Below, piece by piece: positions 1 to 8,252 of a stretch of 64,000 nt of DNA. Numbering within the stretch: position 1 is the first letter of the stretch; the number at the start of each line of letters is the position of its first letter. This DNA comes from an uncultured Oligoflexales bacterium (lineage in GTDB: Bacteria > Bdellovibrionota_B > Oligoflexia > Oligoflexales > JAPPIL01). The stretch lies in contig OY282434.1 of the NCBI GenBank assembly GCA_958296095.1, positions 2,262,001 to 2,326,000 on the forward strand, given 5' to 3'. Both the position numbers and the translations under genes were made by a program. Under the pieces are notes generated by a model. That model had not been told where the DNA came from. It searched no databases and worked only from the letters and a program-made list of their open reading frames with translations.

Positions 1-401
1 AACGTGACAGCCAAGAGGTTTGAAAACAGGCAGAGGGGCTAAAGGACAAGCCTCAGCGCAATACAGGGAGATCTGAGGGCAAAGAGCGAGCTAGGAAGCG
101 AGCGATATAGAAAGCAGCGTAGCGAGCGAAGCGAGCTAGGAAGCGAGCGATACAAAAAGTCGCAGCGCAGCGAACGGCCTCGCCCCGCCATTCATGGAGC
201 TCCCGGTAGGCAAGAGATGGTGGCGACCGCGAGAAGGCTTGGGAGCAAGCAAAGAGACTTGGGGGCAAGCCTGAACGCAATGGCAGGAGGTCTGAGAACA
301 AAAAGCGAGCTAGAAAGCGAGCGATATAGAAAGCAGCGTAGCGAGCGAAGCGAGCTAGGAAGCGAGCGTTACAAAAAGCCGCGCGCCACGGCGCAGCGCA
401 G
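1..401 (-). repeat. Modular repeat array A1, 3' of the acyltransferase gene
   Basis: This stretch is the window's left edge and reads, on the minus strand, straight away from the stop codon of the acyltransferase gene at 402. It holds several copies of a CTCGC-rich module (pieces such as GTAACGCTCGCTTCCTAGC and TCGCTTCGCTCGCTACGCTGC), two copies of a TTGCGTTCAGGCTTG-type module, and a left half of the inverted-repeat element (GAGCTCCATGAATGGCGGGG, around 177-211). The same modules in the same order occur at five other places in the window. Short open frames pass through because the modules are poor in stops, but I see no conserved start or ribosome site. Its left end lies outside the window. 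Confidence 0.85.
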
Positions 402-1271
402 CTAACGCTCTAGTTGGGCCAGGCTTTTGTCCTTGTCTCGGTAAATTTTCAACAGGCGTTGCTTGAGGTCGGTGTCGTCGCGCGGCAAGCTGTCTGGCTC
501 AATGACGCGGCATTGCACGATAATGTTGATCTGCTTGCCCTGCACCACTGCCGAGATAAATGGCGGTCGTTGTGAGTAGTAAATGCTGACATCGAGCAGC
601 GCATCGATGTGGGTGCGCAAACCCTGCACCGCGGCGGTAAAGCCTTTCGGCCGCGGCAGGAGCACCTTATGCAATATGGGATAATTTTTTGTCCGAGCAT
701 GCTGCTGTGAGGCTTGCAGTTTAGCTGGGGTGAAGCGAGTGCCTTCGGGAAAAAAACACAGCCAGAAAGGAGACGGGGCCTTGACTAGCTCAAGAAAATT
801 GCTATGCAAACGGCTACGATCACGTGCCCAGTCACGGTGTAGGAACAGGATCGTTTGCGACAGGTTTGCCCCCCAACCGAGTAGTGGCATGTTCTTGAAA
901 CTGCGCTTGCCTAGCCAACGTGGGTGCTGCCCCTTACCAAAATCAGCCGCAAAACGGTACAGGACCGCGATATCAAGCATCGTTTGGTGATTGGCAATTA
1001 CCACTGCCCGCGCGATTTTGTCCAACTGTGGCGCACGGCAGATAAATTTGAAGCCGAGATATTTTTCGAGACAGGATACGCAAAAGCAACACCATAGACT
1101 AGGGAGAAGCCTGCCAATATGAAGAAAGATACGGGTAGAGAAAAGCGAGGTCACAATGTTGAGCAGCAACGAGATGTTGACCAGCACTAGCGCGGAGATC
1201 ATGACGGAGAAGACGATGATGAGTTTTATCGCGTTGTAACCTCGGCGGGCCGCGTCAAAAAGCTTAGGCAT
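402..1271 (-). CDS. PlsC/YihG-like lysophospholipid acyltransferase
   Basis: Predicted membrane-bound acyltransferase of 289 aa that transfers an acyl chain to a lysophospholipid or related acceptor. A hydrophobic segment at about residues 17-45 should anchor it in the inner membrane. The glycerophosphate acyltransferase motif I is seen as NHQTMLD (around residue 94) and motif III as FPEGTR (around residue 174). Spacing and length fit the PlsC superfamily, nearest in feel to E. coli YihG. The start overlaps the end of hemE by 8 bp, so the two are probably co-transcribed. The stop codon is the first base pair of repeat array A1. The exact acceptor cannot be read from the sequence. Confidence 0.85.
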   Translation of the reverse strand: MPKLFDAARRGYNAIKLIIVFSVMISALVLVNISLLLNIVTSLFSTRIFLHIGRLLPSLWCCFCVSCLEKYLGFKFICRAPQLDKIARAVVIANHQTMLDIAVLYRFAADFGKGQHPRWLGKRSFKNMPLLGWGANLSQTILFLHRDWARDRSRLHSNFLELVKAPSPFWLCFFPEGTRFTPAKLQASQQHARTKNYPILHKVLLPRPKGFTAAVQGLRTHIDALLDVSIYYSQRPPFISAVVQGKQINIIVQCRVIEPDSLPRDDTDLKQRLLKIYRDKDKSLAQLER

Positions 1272-2286
1272 TTCTAGCCGCGTCTACGAAACAACGCACA
1301 TTATCATAAGGCGTGCCGGGCAGCACCCCGTGACTGAGGTTAAGGATATGCCCGCGCTTCTCCCCCGCGGCGATGCAGGCGCGCACCGCGTTCTCTATGT
1401 CTTGCGGCTTGCCCTCTAGCAGCACGTGGTTGCTAACGTTGCCTTGCACGATGGTTTCGCTGCCCAGCTGTTGGCGGGCCGCCGCGATACTCACGCCGCT
1501 AGGCAGACTGAGCACCTTGGCCCCCGAACGGCGAATGAGATGCAGGTCATGAAAATCTCTGGCAAACATGATGCTGATGGCACCAGGGTCGAGAGATGCG
1601 AAAATTTCTTGATGGTAGGGCAAGGCAAAGTCTTCGTAAATTTCGGGGGTAAGCAGATGGGCCGCAGATTCAAACAACTGCACGCCTGCCACACCATGCT
1701 CGATTTGGTAATTAAGATAATCACAGGTGGCACGGGTAAGTTTTTGCAGCAGTACTCGCAAGCGCTTAGGTTCGTGGTGGATGGCTTGCATGAGTTGGGG
1801 GGCTTTGTTGTGCGGACTGTGCCCTTCGAGGATAAAGGCGGCCAGCGTCAAGGGTGCGCCAGCAAAGCCGAGCACGGGCAGTTCACCCGCGAGCTCCTTG
1901 TCGAGCAGGTCGAGAGTATCGCCGACGAAGCTCAACTCAGCGGCAACATCGCAGGTTTTCAGACTGAGGCAATCGGGTAGTGGATGCGCTAGACGCGGCC
2001 CGTTGTCAAAGATGAACTCCGCTCCCATCGGGGCGAGCAAGGTCAGAATGTCCTGAAAAAAAATAATCGCATCGACCCCCAAGGTACGCGGCAGCAGGGA
2101 AATTTCCGCCGCTAAGCGCGGATGGCGAAACAGTTGATACAGCGTCATGCCGCTCTCTTCCTTCAGCCGCAGGTAACGCGCATCATAACGCCCTGCCTGC
2201 CGCATCAACCATACCGGCACCCGGTCCATGCACTGCCCGTCAGCAGCGCGCAGCAAACTGTCATTGCGATAGTCGCGATGCCGCAT
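1264..2286 (-). CDS. hemE: Uroporphyrinogen decarboxylase
   Basis: Cytoplasmic enzyme of haem synthesis that removes four carboxyl groups from uroporphyrinogen III to give coproporphyrinogen III. The N-terminal signature PVWLMRQAGRY, the central GFAGAPLTLAAFILEG and the C-terminal NLSHGVLPGTPYDNV are all present, and the length of about 340 aa is normal. I chose the ATG at 2286 because a GGGGTGA stretch lies just upstream. A GTG at 2295 would add three residues. It is followed by the acyltransferase gene with an 8-bp overlap. No other haem gene is nearby. Confidence 0.95.
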   Translation of the reverse strand: MRHRDYRNDSLLRAADGQCMDRVPVWLMRQAGRYDARYLRLKEESGMTLYQLFRHPRLAAEISLLPRTLGVDAIIFFQDILTLLAPMGAEFIFDNGPRLAHPLPDCLSLKTCDVAAELSFVGDTLDLLDKELAGELPVLGFAGAPLTLAAFILEGHSPHNKAPQLMQAIHHEPKRLRVLLQKLTRATCDYLNYQIEHGVAGVQLFESAAHLLTPEIYEDFALPYHQEIFASLDPGAISIMFARDFHDLHLIRRSGAKVLSLPSGVSIAAARQQLGSETIVQGNVSNHVLLEGKPQDIENAVRACIAAGEKRGHILNLSHGVLPGTPYDNVRCFVDAARNA

Positions 2287-2619
2287 CGCACTCACCCCAG
2301 GTGTAAAATTTTTACACAGTTAAAAGTTAAAAACTTCTGCCTATTGCTACGAAATACAACTAGGAACAAAAACAAGTTTCAATCCAGTAGGTTAAAATAT
2401 CTAAGTCTGCAAAAACATTAGTCAACTGTCTAATCTTTAGACATTGTTGGCCGGGCGGACAAAAAACTTATCCATGTAATTACAGCCAGTTAGCTTGCCA
2501 AGCCCATCGCCGCTTCCCGCTTTAAGCACACTTTGTGCACGGCAGTAAAGTAGAAAATACCAGAATTATCGACGGTTATTTTTGATCTTCGGCAACTTTA
2601 TCGGTGATGAGGGGGGGCG
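2287..2619. other. Intergenic region between divergent hemE and a secreted protein gene
   Basis: About 330 bp of AT-rich sequence separates hemE (minus) from the gene at 2620 (plus). It must hold promoters for both, but no hexamer pair convinced me. There is a run of six Gs at about 2612-2617 just before the ATG at 2620, which may be the ribosome binding site. No repeat module, tRNA or hairpin was recognised. Confidence 0.5.
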
Positions 2620-3405
2620 ATGATTGTGGGTAGGATTGCATTGCTGGCGTTGGTGTTTGCTTGTGGTGAACCGCATGCGGATGTGCGTTGGTTGATCAAC
2701 GAGAACACCGAAGAGGTGATGGGTCTGGTCGGGCGTGGTGCTGTGGCTGGTTCAAGCCGAGCGCATCGTTTTGTGCTGCTGGAGTGTGCTTCGTACGACA
2801 TGTTTGTTGCCGCGAGTGAGGCTTATCGGCAGCGGGTGGCTGTGCGCGAGAAACGGCCGCGTGGTTGTAAGGAACTGGTCGCTACCGAGTTGAGCCACGG
2901 ACAGTTGAAGGCGAGCAAGCAGGAAGTCGTTGCCAAACTGAAGAAGGAAAAGCTGATCGATGGTTTACTGGAGGATGTCAGCAATGGCATGCATTCAGGG
3001 GCAGTGTTTTCGGTGTTGGGCATATCGGGGCGACACACGAAGTTCCTTTCCAAGGTAGTAGGCAAACTCAAAAGCCTCAGTGTCCTGCCACAAATTCCTG
3101 CACAGGGGAAAATCAAAAAAGGCTTGGTCATCCTCAGCACGGTGGCGATGCTGATCACCAGCAGTGGCATCTTGCGACGCACGGAGCACGAGCACTATCA
3201 GGTTGTGCTCAACGAGTTGTCGGGGGCCGAGTACAGCCACCGCTTGCAGGATCAAGGTGCTTCACAGGAGAGTTACGAAGAAATCAAGCGCTTGCTGACA
3301 GCATTGGTGGAGGAAAACGGCGGACAGCAGGTATTGTTGTCCACGACAGAGGCTGTGCGCGGCTCTTTGCCGCTTTCTCGCTCCACTCGCGCCGTGGCAA
3401 ACTAG
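2620..3405 (+). CDS. Putative lipoprotein of unknown function
   Basis: A 261-aa protein that I do not recognise. The N-terminus (MIVGRIALLALVFACGEP) looks like a short signal peptide with a lipobox-like VFAC. The middle is basic and helical (residues about 85-115, rich in Lys and Glu). A second hydrophobic stretch, LVILSTVAMLITSSGIL at about 168-184, could be a membrane segment. The C-terminal third is polar. The start is supported by a G-run close upstream. Its 3' end overlaps the convergent DUF420-like gene by 4 bp. Function cannot be inferred from context. Confidence 0.65.
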   Translation: MIVGRIALLALVFACGEPHADVRWLINENTEEVMGLVGRGAVAGSSRAHRFVLLECASYDMFVAASEAYRQRVAVREKRPRGCKELVATELSHGQLKASKQEVVAKLKKEKLIDGLLEDVSNGMHSGAVFSVLGISGRHTKFLSKVVGKLKSLSVLPQIPAQGKIKKGLVILSTVAMLITSSGILRRTEHEHYQVVLNELSGAEYSHRLQDQGASQESYEEIKRLLTALVEENGGQQVLLSTTEAVRGSLPLSRSTRAVAN

Positions 3406-3869
3406 AAAACAAACGCGAGCAGATAGAAGAGCAGGCCACTGCTGGCTGTGAGGTATATGAGCACGGTGGTCAGCAGGGCAAGTTTCTTGTGGGTGATGCT
3501 GTGCTCAGCAGGTGCGGGCGGCTTGGGGAAACGGCACAGGGCTAGAGTTAGCGTCGTTATCCAGGCGCTAGCAGCAATCATGGCGATGACGATGTGGATA
3601 GTGAGCAGGGGCGGCAGCCAATCGGAGAGAGCCGCACCTTGTGCTTGAGCTCTCCAGCCATGCATATGCACGCTTACCTCAAAAAAAACCAGCGAGATTA
3701 ATAACAGGACCGAGATGGCCCGCTGTAAGTTGCGGTGGCGGCTGTAGTTGCGCCGCACCCGCACACTGAAGATGCTGAATGCCAGCAACAACGCGGACAG
3801 CGCAGTAGCGGTCAGCAGTGCGTCGATGCCAAGAGGGGCACGGCTGCCAGGAATAAAACCCTGAGGCAC
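3402..3869 (-). CDS. DUF420-like small membrane protein
   Basis: A 155-aa protein with about four membrane segments (residues roughly 17-36, 48-65, 87-107, 131-153). The scattered histidines and arginines (RHRNLQRA, HMHGW, the HI of the third helix, and HKKLALL before the last helix) are laid out as in the DUF420 family, small integral membrane proteins often found near haem-copper oxidase assembly genes. The start is a GTG directly after the stop of the Bax-inhibitor-like gene, which suggests one transcript. No oxidase genes lie in this window, so a role in oxidase assembly is only a family-level guess. Confidence 0.6.
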   Translation of the reverse strand: MPQGFIPGSRAPLGIDALLTATALSALLLAFSIFSVRVRRNYSRHRNLQRAISVLLLISLVFFEVSVHMHGWRAQAQGAALSDWLPPLLTIHIVIAMIAASAWITTLTLALCRFPKPPAPAEHSITHKKLALLTTVLIYLTASSGLLFYLLAFVF

Positions 3870-3872
3870 GAC

Positions 3873-4625
3873 CTAATCGTTGCCGCGCAGTTTAGCGAGC
3901 AGAATCAAAAACTCGACGTAAAGCCAGACCAGTGTCACCATCAGCCCGAAAGCACCATACCATTCCATGTAGCGGGGCGAGTTGTTCTTTGCTCCCTGCT
4001 CGATAAGGTCAAAGTCGAGGATGAGGTTGAGAGCAGCGATAGCAACGACGAAGAGGCTAACACCGATGCCGATCGGCCCGCTGCCGTGGATGTAAGGTAT
4101 GTTCACGCCAAAGATGCCGAGTATAAACGAGGCGGCATAGACGACGAAGATGCCCAAGGTTGCGGCGCAGACGACGGCTTTGAATTTTTCCGTAGCACGA
4201 ATGATACCGGCACGATAAGCGACCAGCATGCCGACCAGCGTGCCGAAGGTCAGCCCCACTGCTTGCATAGCAATGCCAGGAAACTGCATCTCCATCATGG
4301 CAGACGTGCCGCCCAAAAACACACCTTCGCACAAGGCATAGAGGGGCGCAGTGACCGGCGACCACGCGGCCTTGAAGACGGTGATCAGGGCGATAACCAA
4401 GCCAAGCAGTGCTCCGCCGATGGTCAATCCCATCAGCGAGGGGTGGATGGCCTCTGCCATCGGATCGTGCAGGCTGCTCCACACCCAGCCAGCTCCACAG
4501 AGAATAATTGCCAATAAAATCAAGCACCTATTGATTGTGCCGCTGATGGTCATCGCTCCGCTGCTGGCAGGCAGCGTGGCGGTGGTAAAAGCATCGCGGC
4601 TCAAGGCTGGATTGGAAGATCGCAT
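3873..4625 (-). CDS. Bax inhibitor-1 / YccA family membrane protein
   Basis: A 250-aa polytopic inner-membrane protein with about seven hydrophobic helices. The end is diagnostic: LNLILDFDLIEQGAKNNSP followed by YMEWYGAFGLMVTLVWLYVE closely matches the conserved tail of the larger bacterial Bax inhibitor-1/YccA group. Family members act in membrane protein quality control or calcium leak in some species. The role here is not known. It precedes the DUF420-like gene with only a few bases between them and is divergent from the YciB-like gene. Confidence 0.85.
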   Translation of the reverse strand: MRSSNPALSRDAFTTATLPASSGAMTISGTINRCLILLAIILCGAGWVWSSLHDPMAEAIHPSLMGLTIGGALLGLVIALITVFKAAWSPVTAPLYALCEGVFLGGTSAMMEMQFPGIAMQAVGLTFGTLVGMLVAYRAGIIRATEKFKAVVCAATLGIFVVYAASFILGIFGVNIPYIHGSGPIGIGVSLFVVAIAALNLILDFDLIEQGAKNNSPRYMEWYGAFGLMVTLVWLYVEFLILLAKLRGND

Positions 4626-4755
4626 CTCTGAAGGTCTCCGTTTAAATTCATGCTCTCATTTTCTCACAATGGCAGACTAAGCTCAACACGGCTTTATTTA
4701 TCACCACAGCAGCGGTAAAATTGCAAGTGTAGACCAATTGCCACTAGGGGTGCTG

Positions 4756-5331
4756 ATGTTTATGCTGCTCCTCATCGGGTTGATTCCGATGGTGCTGTAT
4801 GTGCTGGTCGACTACTTTACCCGCAATCTGCGCACCAGCATCATTACTGCGGTCATCACTGCCGCAATAATGGGGGGGGTGACGTGGTGGCTGATGGGTG
4901 AGTTTGACTACGAGGTGGTCATTATCGTCGTCACCATGCTGGCTACGGGTCTCATCTCAATCAAGTTCAAGACTCCCATCTACTTCAAGTTTCAACCAGT
5001 TATCACGGGCGTGATACTGGCGTTGGTGCTCGCCTATTTTCAGTATTTCGACACGCCGTTGATGGTCAAGATGCTGCCGAAACTGCGCACGATGCTCGAC
5101 AATGCTGACCTCGCACTACCGCCTGAGCAGCTGGCATTGATAGCTGACGACAGCCAAGCTCCTTTTTTCGCGCGCATGACACAGCACCTGATGCTATGGC
5201 TGCTCATCCATGCGGCAGTGGTCGCCTTTTGTGCCCTGAAGACCCGCAATTCCTTGTGGTTATTGGCAAAAGCTGTTGGCCTGCCACTCGTCGCAGGGGG
5301 GGCATTGCTGACCGAGTGGCTATTTTACTGA
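4756..5331 (+). CDS. yciB: YciB/IspZ-like inner membrane protein
   Basis: A roughly 190-aa integral membrane protein with five or more helices. The pattern KTPIYFKFQPVITGVILAL in the middle resembles the core of the YciB (IspZ) family, inner-membrane proteins linked to septation and envelope synthesis. I prefer the ATG at 4756 because AGGGG sits five bases upstream; a TTG at 4738 would add six residues. The gene is divergent from the Bax-inhibitor-like gene. Its stop codon is followed directly by repeat array A2. The family match is by pattern and should be taken as moderate. Confidence 0.65.
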   Translation: MFMLLLIGLIPMVLYVLVDYFTRNLRTSIITAVITAAIMGGVTWWLMGEFDYEVVIIVVTMLATGLISIKFKTPIYFKFQPVITGVILALVLAYFQYFDTPLMVKMLPKLRTMLDNADLALPPEQLALIADDSQAPFFARMTQHLMLWLLIHAAVVAFCALKTRNSLWLLAKAVGLPLVAGGALLTEWLFY

Positions 5332-5606
5332 CTGCTGCGCTGCGCTATGCGCGGCTTTTTGTAACGCTCGCTGCGCTCGCTGGGCTTTTTGCCGCTTTCT
5401 CGCTCCCTCGCTGCTTGCGCTACGCGATGCGCTACGCGGCTCTTTGTAACGCTCGCTTGCTAGCTCGCTTCGCTCGCTACGCTGCTCTTTGTAACGCTCG
5501 CTTGCTAGCTCGCTGCTTGCGCTCGTGCCTCTCGTTATTGCGTTTAGGCTTGCCACTTAGCCCCTTTGCTTGTCCTCAGAACTCTCGGCTGTTGAGCTGA
5601 GGCTTG

Positions 5607-5740
5607 CTTACCGAGAGCTTCATGAAGGGCGCGGTGAGGCCGTACGAAAACTCGCACCACAAATACTGCCAATGCTGCCGTTAGATTATTTTTTGCACAA
5701 GGCGTGCCACACCTATCTCAAGGGCGAGTTTCTCGGTAGG
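5607..5740 (+). repeat. Short-class inverted-repeat element (134 bp)
   Basis: Bounded by CTTACCGAGA at 5607-5616 and TCTCGGTAGG at 5731-5740, an imperfect 10-bp inverted repeat. The interior runs GCTTCATGAAGGGCGCGGTG, then AAAACTCG, then a TTATTTTTTGCACAAGGCGT piece shared with the other copies. One of five short copies in the window. Confidence 0.75.
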
Positions 5741-6261
5741 GCTGCACCGTGCCAAGACAACGGAGATTTGTGCCAAGTGGTGTCCTTGCCCCCCAACCTC
5801 TCGGTTGTTGCGTTCAGGCTTGCCTACCGAGAGCCCCATGAAGGGCGCGGTGAGACCGTTCGCTGCGCTACGGCTTTTTGTAACGCTCGCTTGCTAGCTC
5901 GCTTCGCTCGCTACGCTGCTTTTTGTAACGCTCGCTTGCTAGCTCGCTGCTTTCACTCAGACCTCTCGTTATTGCGTTCAAGTTTGCCTGCCAGCCTCTC
6001 TGCCTGCCCTCAGACCTCTCGGCGGTTGCGTTGAGACTTGCTCTCAGGCTCCTCGGCTGTTGCGTTCAGGCTTGCCCACCGAGAGCTTCATGAACGGCAC
6101 GGGGAGACCGTACGCTGCGCTGCGCCGTGGCGCGCGGCTTTTTGTAACGCTCGCTTCCTAGCTCGCTGCTTGCGCTCAGATCTCCCTGTATTGCGTTCAG
6201 GCTTGCTCCCAAGTCTCTTTGCTTGTTTCTCAAACCTCTCGGCAGTTGCCCCTACCTCTTG

Positions 6262-6435
6262 CCTACCAAGAGCTCCATGAACGGCGGGGCGAGGCCGTTC
6301 GCTGCGCTACGGCTTTTTTGTGACGCTCGCTTCCTAGCTCGCTCTTTGCACTCAGACCTCCTGCTATTGCGTTCAGATTATGCTTTTAGATAAAAGTATG
6401 TGCCACACCTATTCGGGGGCGAGTTTCTCGGTAGG
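6262..6435 (+). repeat. Long-class inverted-repeat element (174 bp)
   Basis: Ends are CCTACCAAGA (6262-6271) and TCTCGGTAGG (6426-6435). Compared with the short class, the left interior (AAAACTCG... part) is replaced by a CTCGC module plus a TTGCGTTCA module, after which the shared GATTATGCTTTT part resumes. Two other copies in the window (31397-31570 and 52425-52597) have the same exchange and nearly the same size. Confidence 0.75.
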
Positions 6436-6684
6436 GCTGCGCCTCGCCAAGACAACGGAGGTATGTGCTACTTGCCTCTTGCCCTCAGACTTCTTGCTCT
6501 TGCATTCAGTTTATTTTTTCGCACAAGGCATGTGCCTATACCTGTTGAGGTCGGGTTGCACGCGGCTTCCTTGCCGCTTCCTAGCTCCGCTCGCTGCTTG
6601 CTCTCAGACCACTCTGCATGCCCCCAAACTTCTCGGCAGGTCTGTGCCGTGCCAAGATAACGGAGGTTTGGGCTAAGACAACGG

Positions 6685-6713
6685 AGATTTGCGCTAAATT
6701 ATGTTATTATAAT
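6685..6713 (+). promoter_or_regulatory. Candidate promoter of the first Rpn gene
   Basis: A perfect TATAAT lies at 6708-6713, about 40 bp before the ATG at 6753. The -35 position (6685-6690, AGATTT) is poor and falls inside the last GGAGATTTGCGCTAA unit of the repeat array, so the array end is part of the promoter. The same sequence recurs exactly 1500 bp downstream. Confidence 0.55.
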
Positions 6714-6752
6714 TACCAGAGACAGGTAACTGATTAGCAACGGACAGCAACC

Positions 6753-7778
6753 ATGCCCGACAACGATAAAACCCCGCTAAACAAACATCATCTGCATGAT
6801 AAATTTTTCAAGAAAATCTATAGCGATCCTCGTTATGCCCAAGATCTTCTCCGGTTGGCATTATTTCCCGAAGATTATGAACTGTTCGATATTGACAAAC
6901 TCATCCCCAGTAAGGAGGCAAGCATCGATCCCGATACTGGCACAGAAAAATTTTGTGATCTGAATTTTTCTGTGCCCTTCAAAAAAGAGCCAGATTCCCC
7001 AGTATATTTTGGGGTTATCTTTGAGCACACCACCGGCAATGTCACAAAAGCGATTGAGCAACTACGTGGCTACTGTGCACGAGAAATAGCGCGCACTAAT
7101 GGTTTTGTCATAGGCATCCTCGTTCTGCAAACCAAAAAACCCGTCGATATAGCCAAGAGCCAGCTTGAGCTAAAATTTAAAAATCGGCTTTCCTTGGCAA
7201 CTCGTGACAAAATGCGCCGCTATATTACAGATGAGCCAATCCTGGTGGTAAATCTGCCTAAGTTGTCCGATGAGCAACTGTGCGGACTCACGACCAGCCC
7301 TTGCCTGCTGGGAATGAAACACATCTGGCATCTGAGCACCAAAATTGTGGCGAAAATTTTTCACTCTTGCTATGCGCTATCCACTGAAAATCGCAAGAGT
7401 TTATCGGCTAAACTAATATCTTACCTTGGACTTGCCGATGGGAGGTATGATAGGAAGAGGCTGTCTGCCATCGAGGCAGATTGTTTTCCCGATTTACCAG
7501 ATGAGGAACGTATCATGTCAAGTATCGAATTCGGTTTCGAGGGTGCACGCCTAGAAGGCATTGAGCAGGGGAAAAAGCAAGGCATACGGCAGGGTATCGA
7601 GCAGGGTATGCAACAGGGGGTCAAGCAGGGTATGCAACAGGGCATCGAGAAAGGGCGCGAGGGTGTCATCATTAGCATGCTAAAGTATGGTAAGCTTGAG
7701 GATTCAGCCATTTGCCAACTTGCTAATATTACTGAAGAACAACTTGCAGAAATAAAGAATAAAATCGCTAAACACTAA
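6753..7778 (+). CDS. Rpn family (PD-(D/E)XK) recombination-promoting nuclease, copy 1
   Basis: A 341-aa protein of the Rpn/YhgA-like PD-(D/E)XK family. Family members cut DNA, promote RecA-independent recombination and in some cases act as anti-phage toxins. The N-terminal HHLHDKFFKKIYSDP block is typical. The nuclease core shows Asp69 (CDLNFSVPF) and Glu91 in IFEHTTGN; the usual Gln or Lys two residues after the Glu is Thr93 here, so activity is uncertain. The C-terminus has repeated EQG/KQG/QQG units (about residues 268-302) and a helical tail. The gene is much less GC-rich than its neighbours and I found no CCGCGG in it, which suggests acquisition. It is preceded by array A2 and followed by a near-identical copy. 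Confidence 0.9.
   Translation: MPDNDKTPLNKHHLHDKFFKKIYSDPRYAQDLLRLALFPEDYELFDIDKLIPSKEASIDPDTGTEKFCDLNFSVPFKKEPDSPVYFGVIFEHTTGNVTKAIEQLRGYCAREIARTNGFVIGILVLQTKKPVDIAKSQLELKFKNRLSLATRDKMRRYITDEPILVVNLPKLSDEQLCGLTTSPCLLGMKHIWHLSTKIVAKIFHSCYALSTENRKSLSAKLISYLGLADGRYDRKRLSAIEADCFPDLPDEERIMSSIEFGFEGARLEGIEQGKKQGIRQGIEQGMQQGVKQGMQQGIEKGREGVIISMLKYGKLEDSAICQLANITEEQLAEIKNKIAKH
7515..7778 (+). CDS. Possible intragenic small protein from the Rpn C-terminus, copy 1
   Basis: Inside the Rpn gene, in the same frame, an ATG at 7515 (Met255) follows GAGGA at 7503-7507 with a 7-base gap, a good ribosome binding site. Translation from here would give an 87-aa protein (MSSIEFGFEG...) made of the QG-repeat region and the helical tail without the nuclease domain. 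E. coli Rpn genes are reported to make such small C-terminal proteins, which block the full-length toxin. That this ATG is used is inference from the site alone. The main gene has a weaker upstream site (ACGGACAGCAACC), which adds to the contrast. Confidence 0.45.
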   Translation: MSSIEFGFEGARLEGIEQGKKQGIRQGIEQGMQQGVKQGMQQGIEKGREGVIISMLKYGKLEDSAICQLANITEEQLAEIKNKIAKH

Positions 7779-7799
7779 CTTTCACCAAATTCTTCCTTG

Positions 7800-8200
7800 A
7801 TAATTGCTGATTGCTACGCACTACGTTGCGCACTACGCTACGCGCTGCGCTACGCTGCTTTTTTGTAACGCTCGCTTCCTAGCTCGCTTCGCTCGCTACG
7901 CTGCTCTTTGTAACGCTCGCTTGCTAGCTCGCTGCTCGTCCTCAGATCTCTCGTTACTGCGTTCGGGCTTGCCCTCAGACCTCTCGTTATTGCATTCAGG
8001 CTTGCTCACCGAGAGCTACATGAACGGCACGGGGAGACCGTGCGAAAACTCGCACCACAAATACTGCCATATTGCCGTTAGATTATGCTTTTAGATAAAA
8101 GTATGTGCCACACCTATTCGGGGGCGAGTTTCTCGGCAGGTCTGTGCCGTGCCAAGACAACGGAGATTTGTGCTAAGACAACGGAGATTTGCGCTAAATT
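7800..8200 (+). repeat. Modular repeat array A3 between the two Rpn genes
   Basis: The 474 bp between the Rpn genes begin with about 40 bp of unique sequence and then hold an array: two CTCGC-rich modules (to about 7945), TTGCGTTCGGGCTTG-type modules, one short-class inverted-repeat element (8005-8140) and the CCAAGACAACGGAG tail with two units. It ends where the promoter of the second Rpn gene begins, just as A2 does for the first. Confidence 0.85.
8005..8140 (+). repeat. Short-class inverted-repeat element (136 bp)
   Basis: Ends are CTCACCGAGA (8005-8014) and TCTCGGCAGG (8131-8140). The interior carries CATGAACGGCACGGGGAGAC, AAAACTCGCACCACAAATAC and GATTATGCTTTTAGATAAAA, in the same order as the other short copies. 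Confidence 0.75.
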
Positions 8201-8213
8201 ATGTTATTATAAT
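8185..8213 (+). promoter_or_regulatory. Candidate promoter of the second Rpn gene
   Basis: Identical to the site at 6685-6713: TATAAT at 8208-8213 preceded by the GGAGATTTGCGCTAA end of a repeat unit. A weak -35 match means the strength is unclear. Confidence 0.55.
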
Positions 8214-8252
8214 TACCAGAGACAGGTAACTGATTAGCAACGGACAGCAACC

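Larger units (their letters stand above)
5332..6700 (+). repeat. Modular repeat array A2, 3' of the yciB-like gene and 5' of the first Rpn gene
   Basis: About 1.37 kb made of repeated modules that start directly after a stop codon. In order it shows: CTCGC-rich modules (5332-5530), a TTGCGTTTAGGCTTG-type module, a complete short inverted-repeat element (5607-5740), two left halves followed by CTCGC modules (about 5826-5960 and 6075-6180), a long-class element (6262-6435), and a tail with CCAAGACAACGGAG units that ends at 6700, where the Rpn promoter begins. Open frames of up to 154 aa cross it but have no consistent start or ribosome site. Confidence 0.85.
6630..7818 (+). repeat. Rpn-gene tandem duplication, copy 1
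   Basis: This block is nearly identical to 8130-9354 (offset exactly 1500 bp until the repeat-coding part). It covers the end of the CCAAGACAACGGAG tail, the promoter, the whole first Rpn gene and about 40 bp after its stop. Copy 2 is 36 bp longer because of extra repeat units in the C-terminal coding region. Confidence 0.9.

Noticed and set aside
5570-6280. Open frames of 60-167 aa inside the repeat arrays (also at 5196-5600, 7804-8094, 31398-31903, 51879-52382), with peptides such as LAYRELHERRGEAVR and NARLLARFARYAA
   Set aside because: They follow repeat modules across their joints, differ in start and end at each site, lack ribosome sites and often overlap the end of the real upstream gene. 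They are best explained by stop-poor repeats.
6262-6435. Integron attC sites or Correia/REP-type elements
   Set aside because: No GTTRRRY core pair, no integrase, and the inverted ends CCTACCGAGA do not match the ends that I know for those families.
5332-6700. CRISPR array
   Set aside because: Repeats are of several kinds and unequal spacing, there are no uniform spacers and no cas genes.
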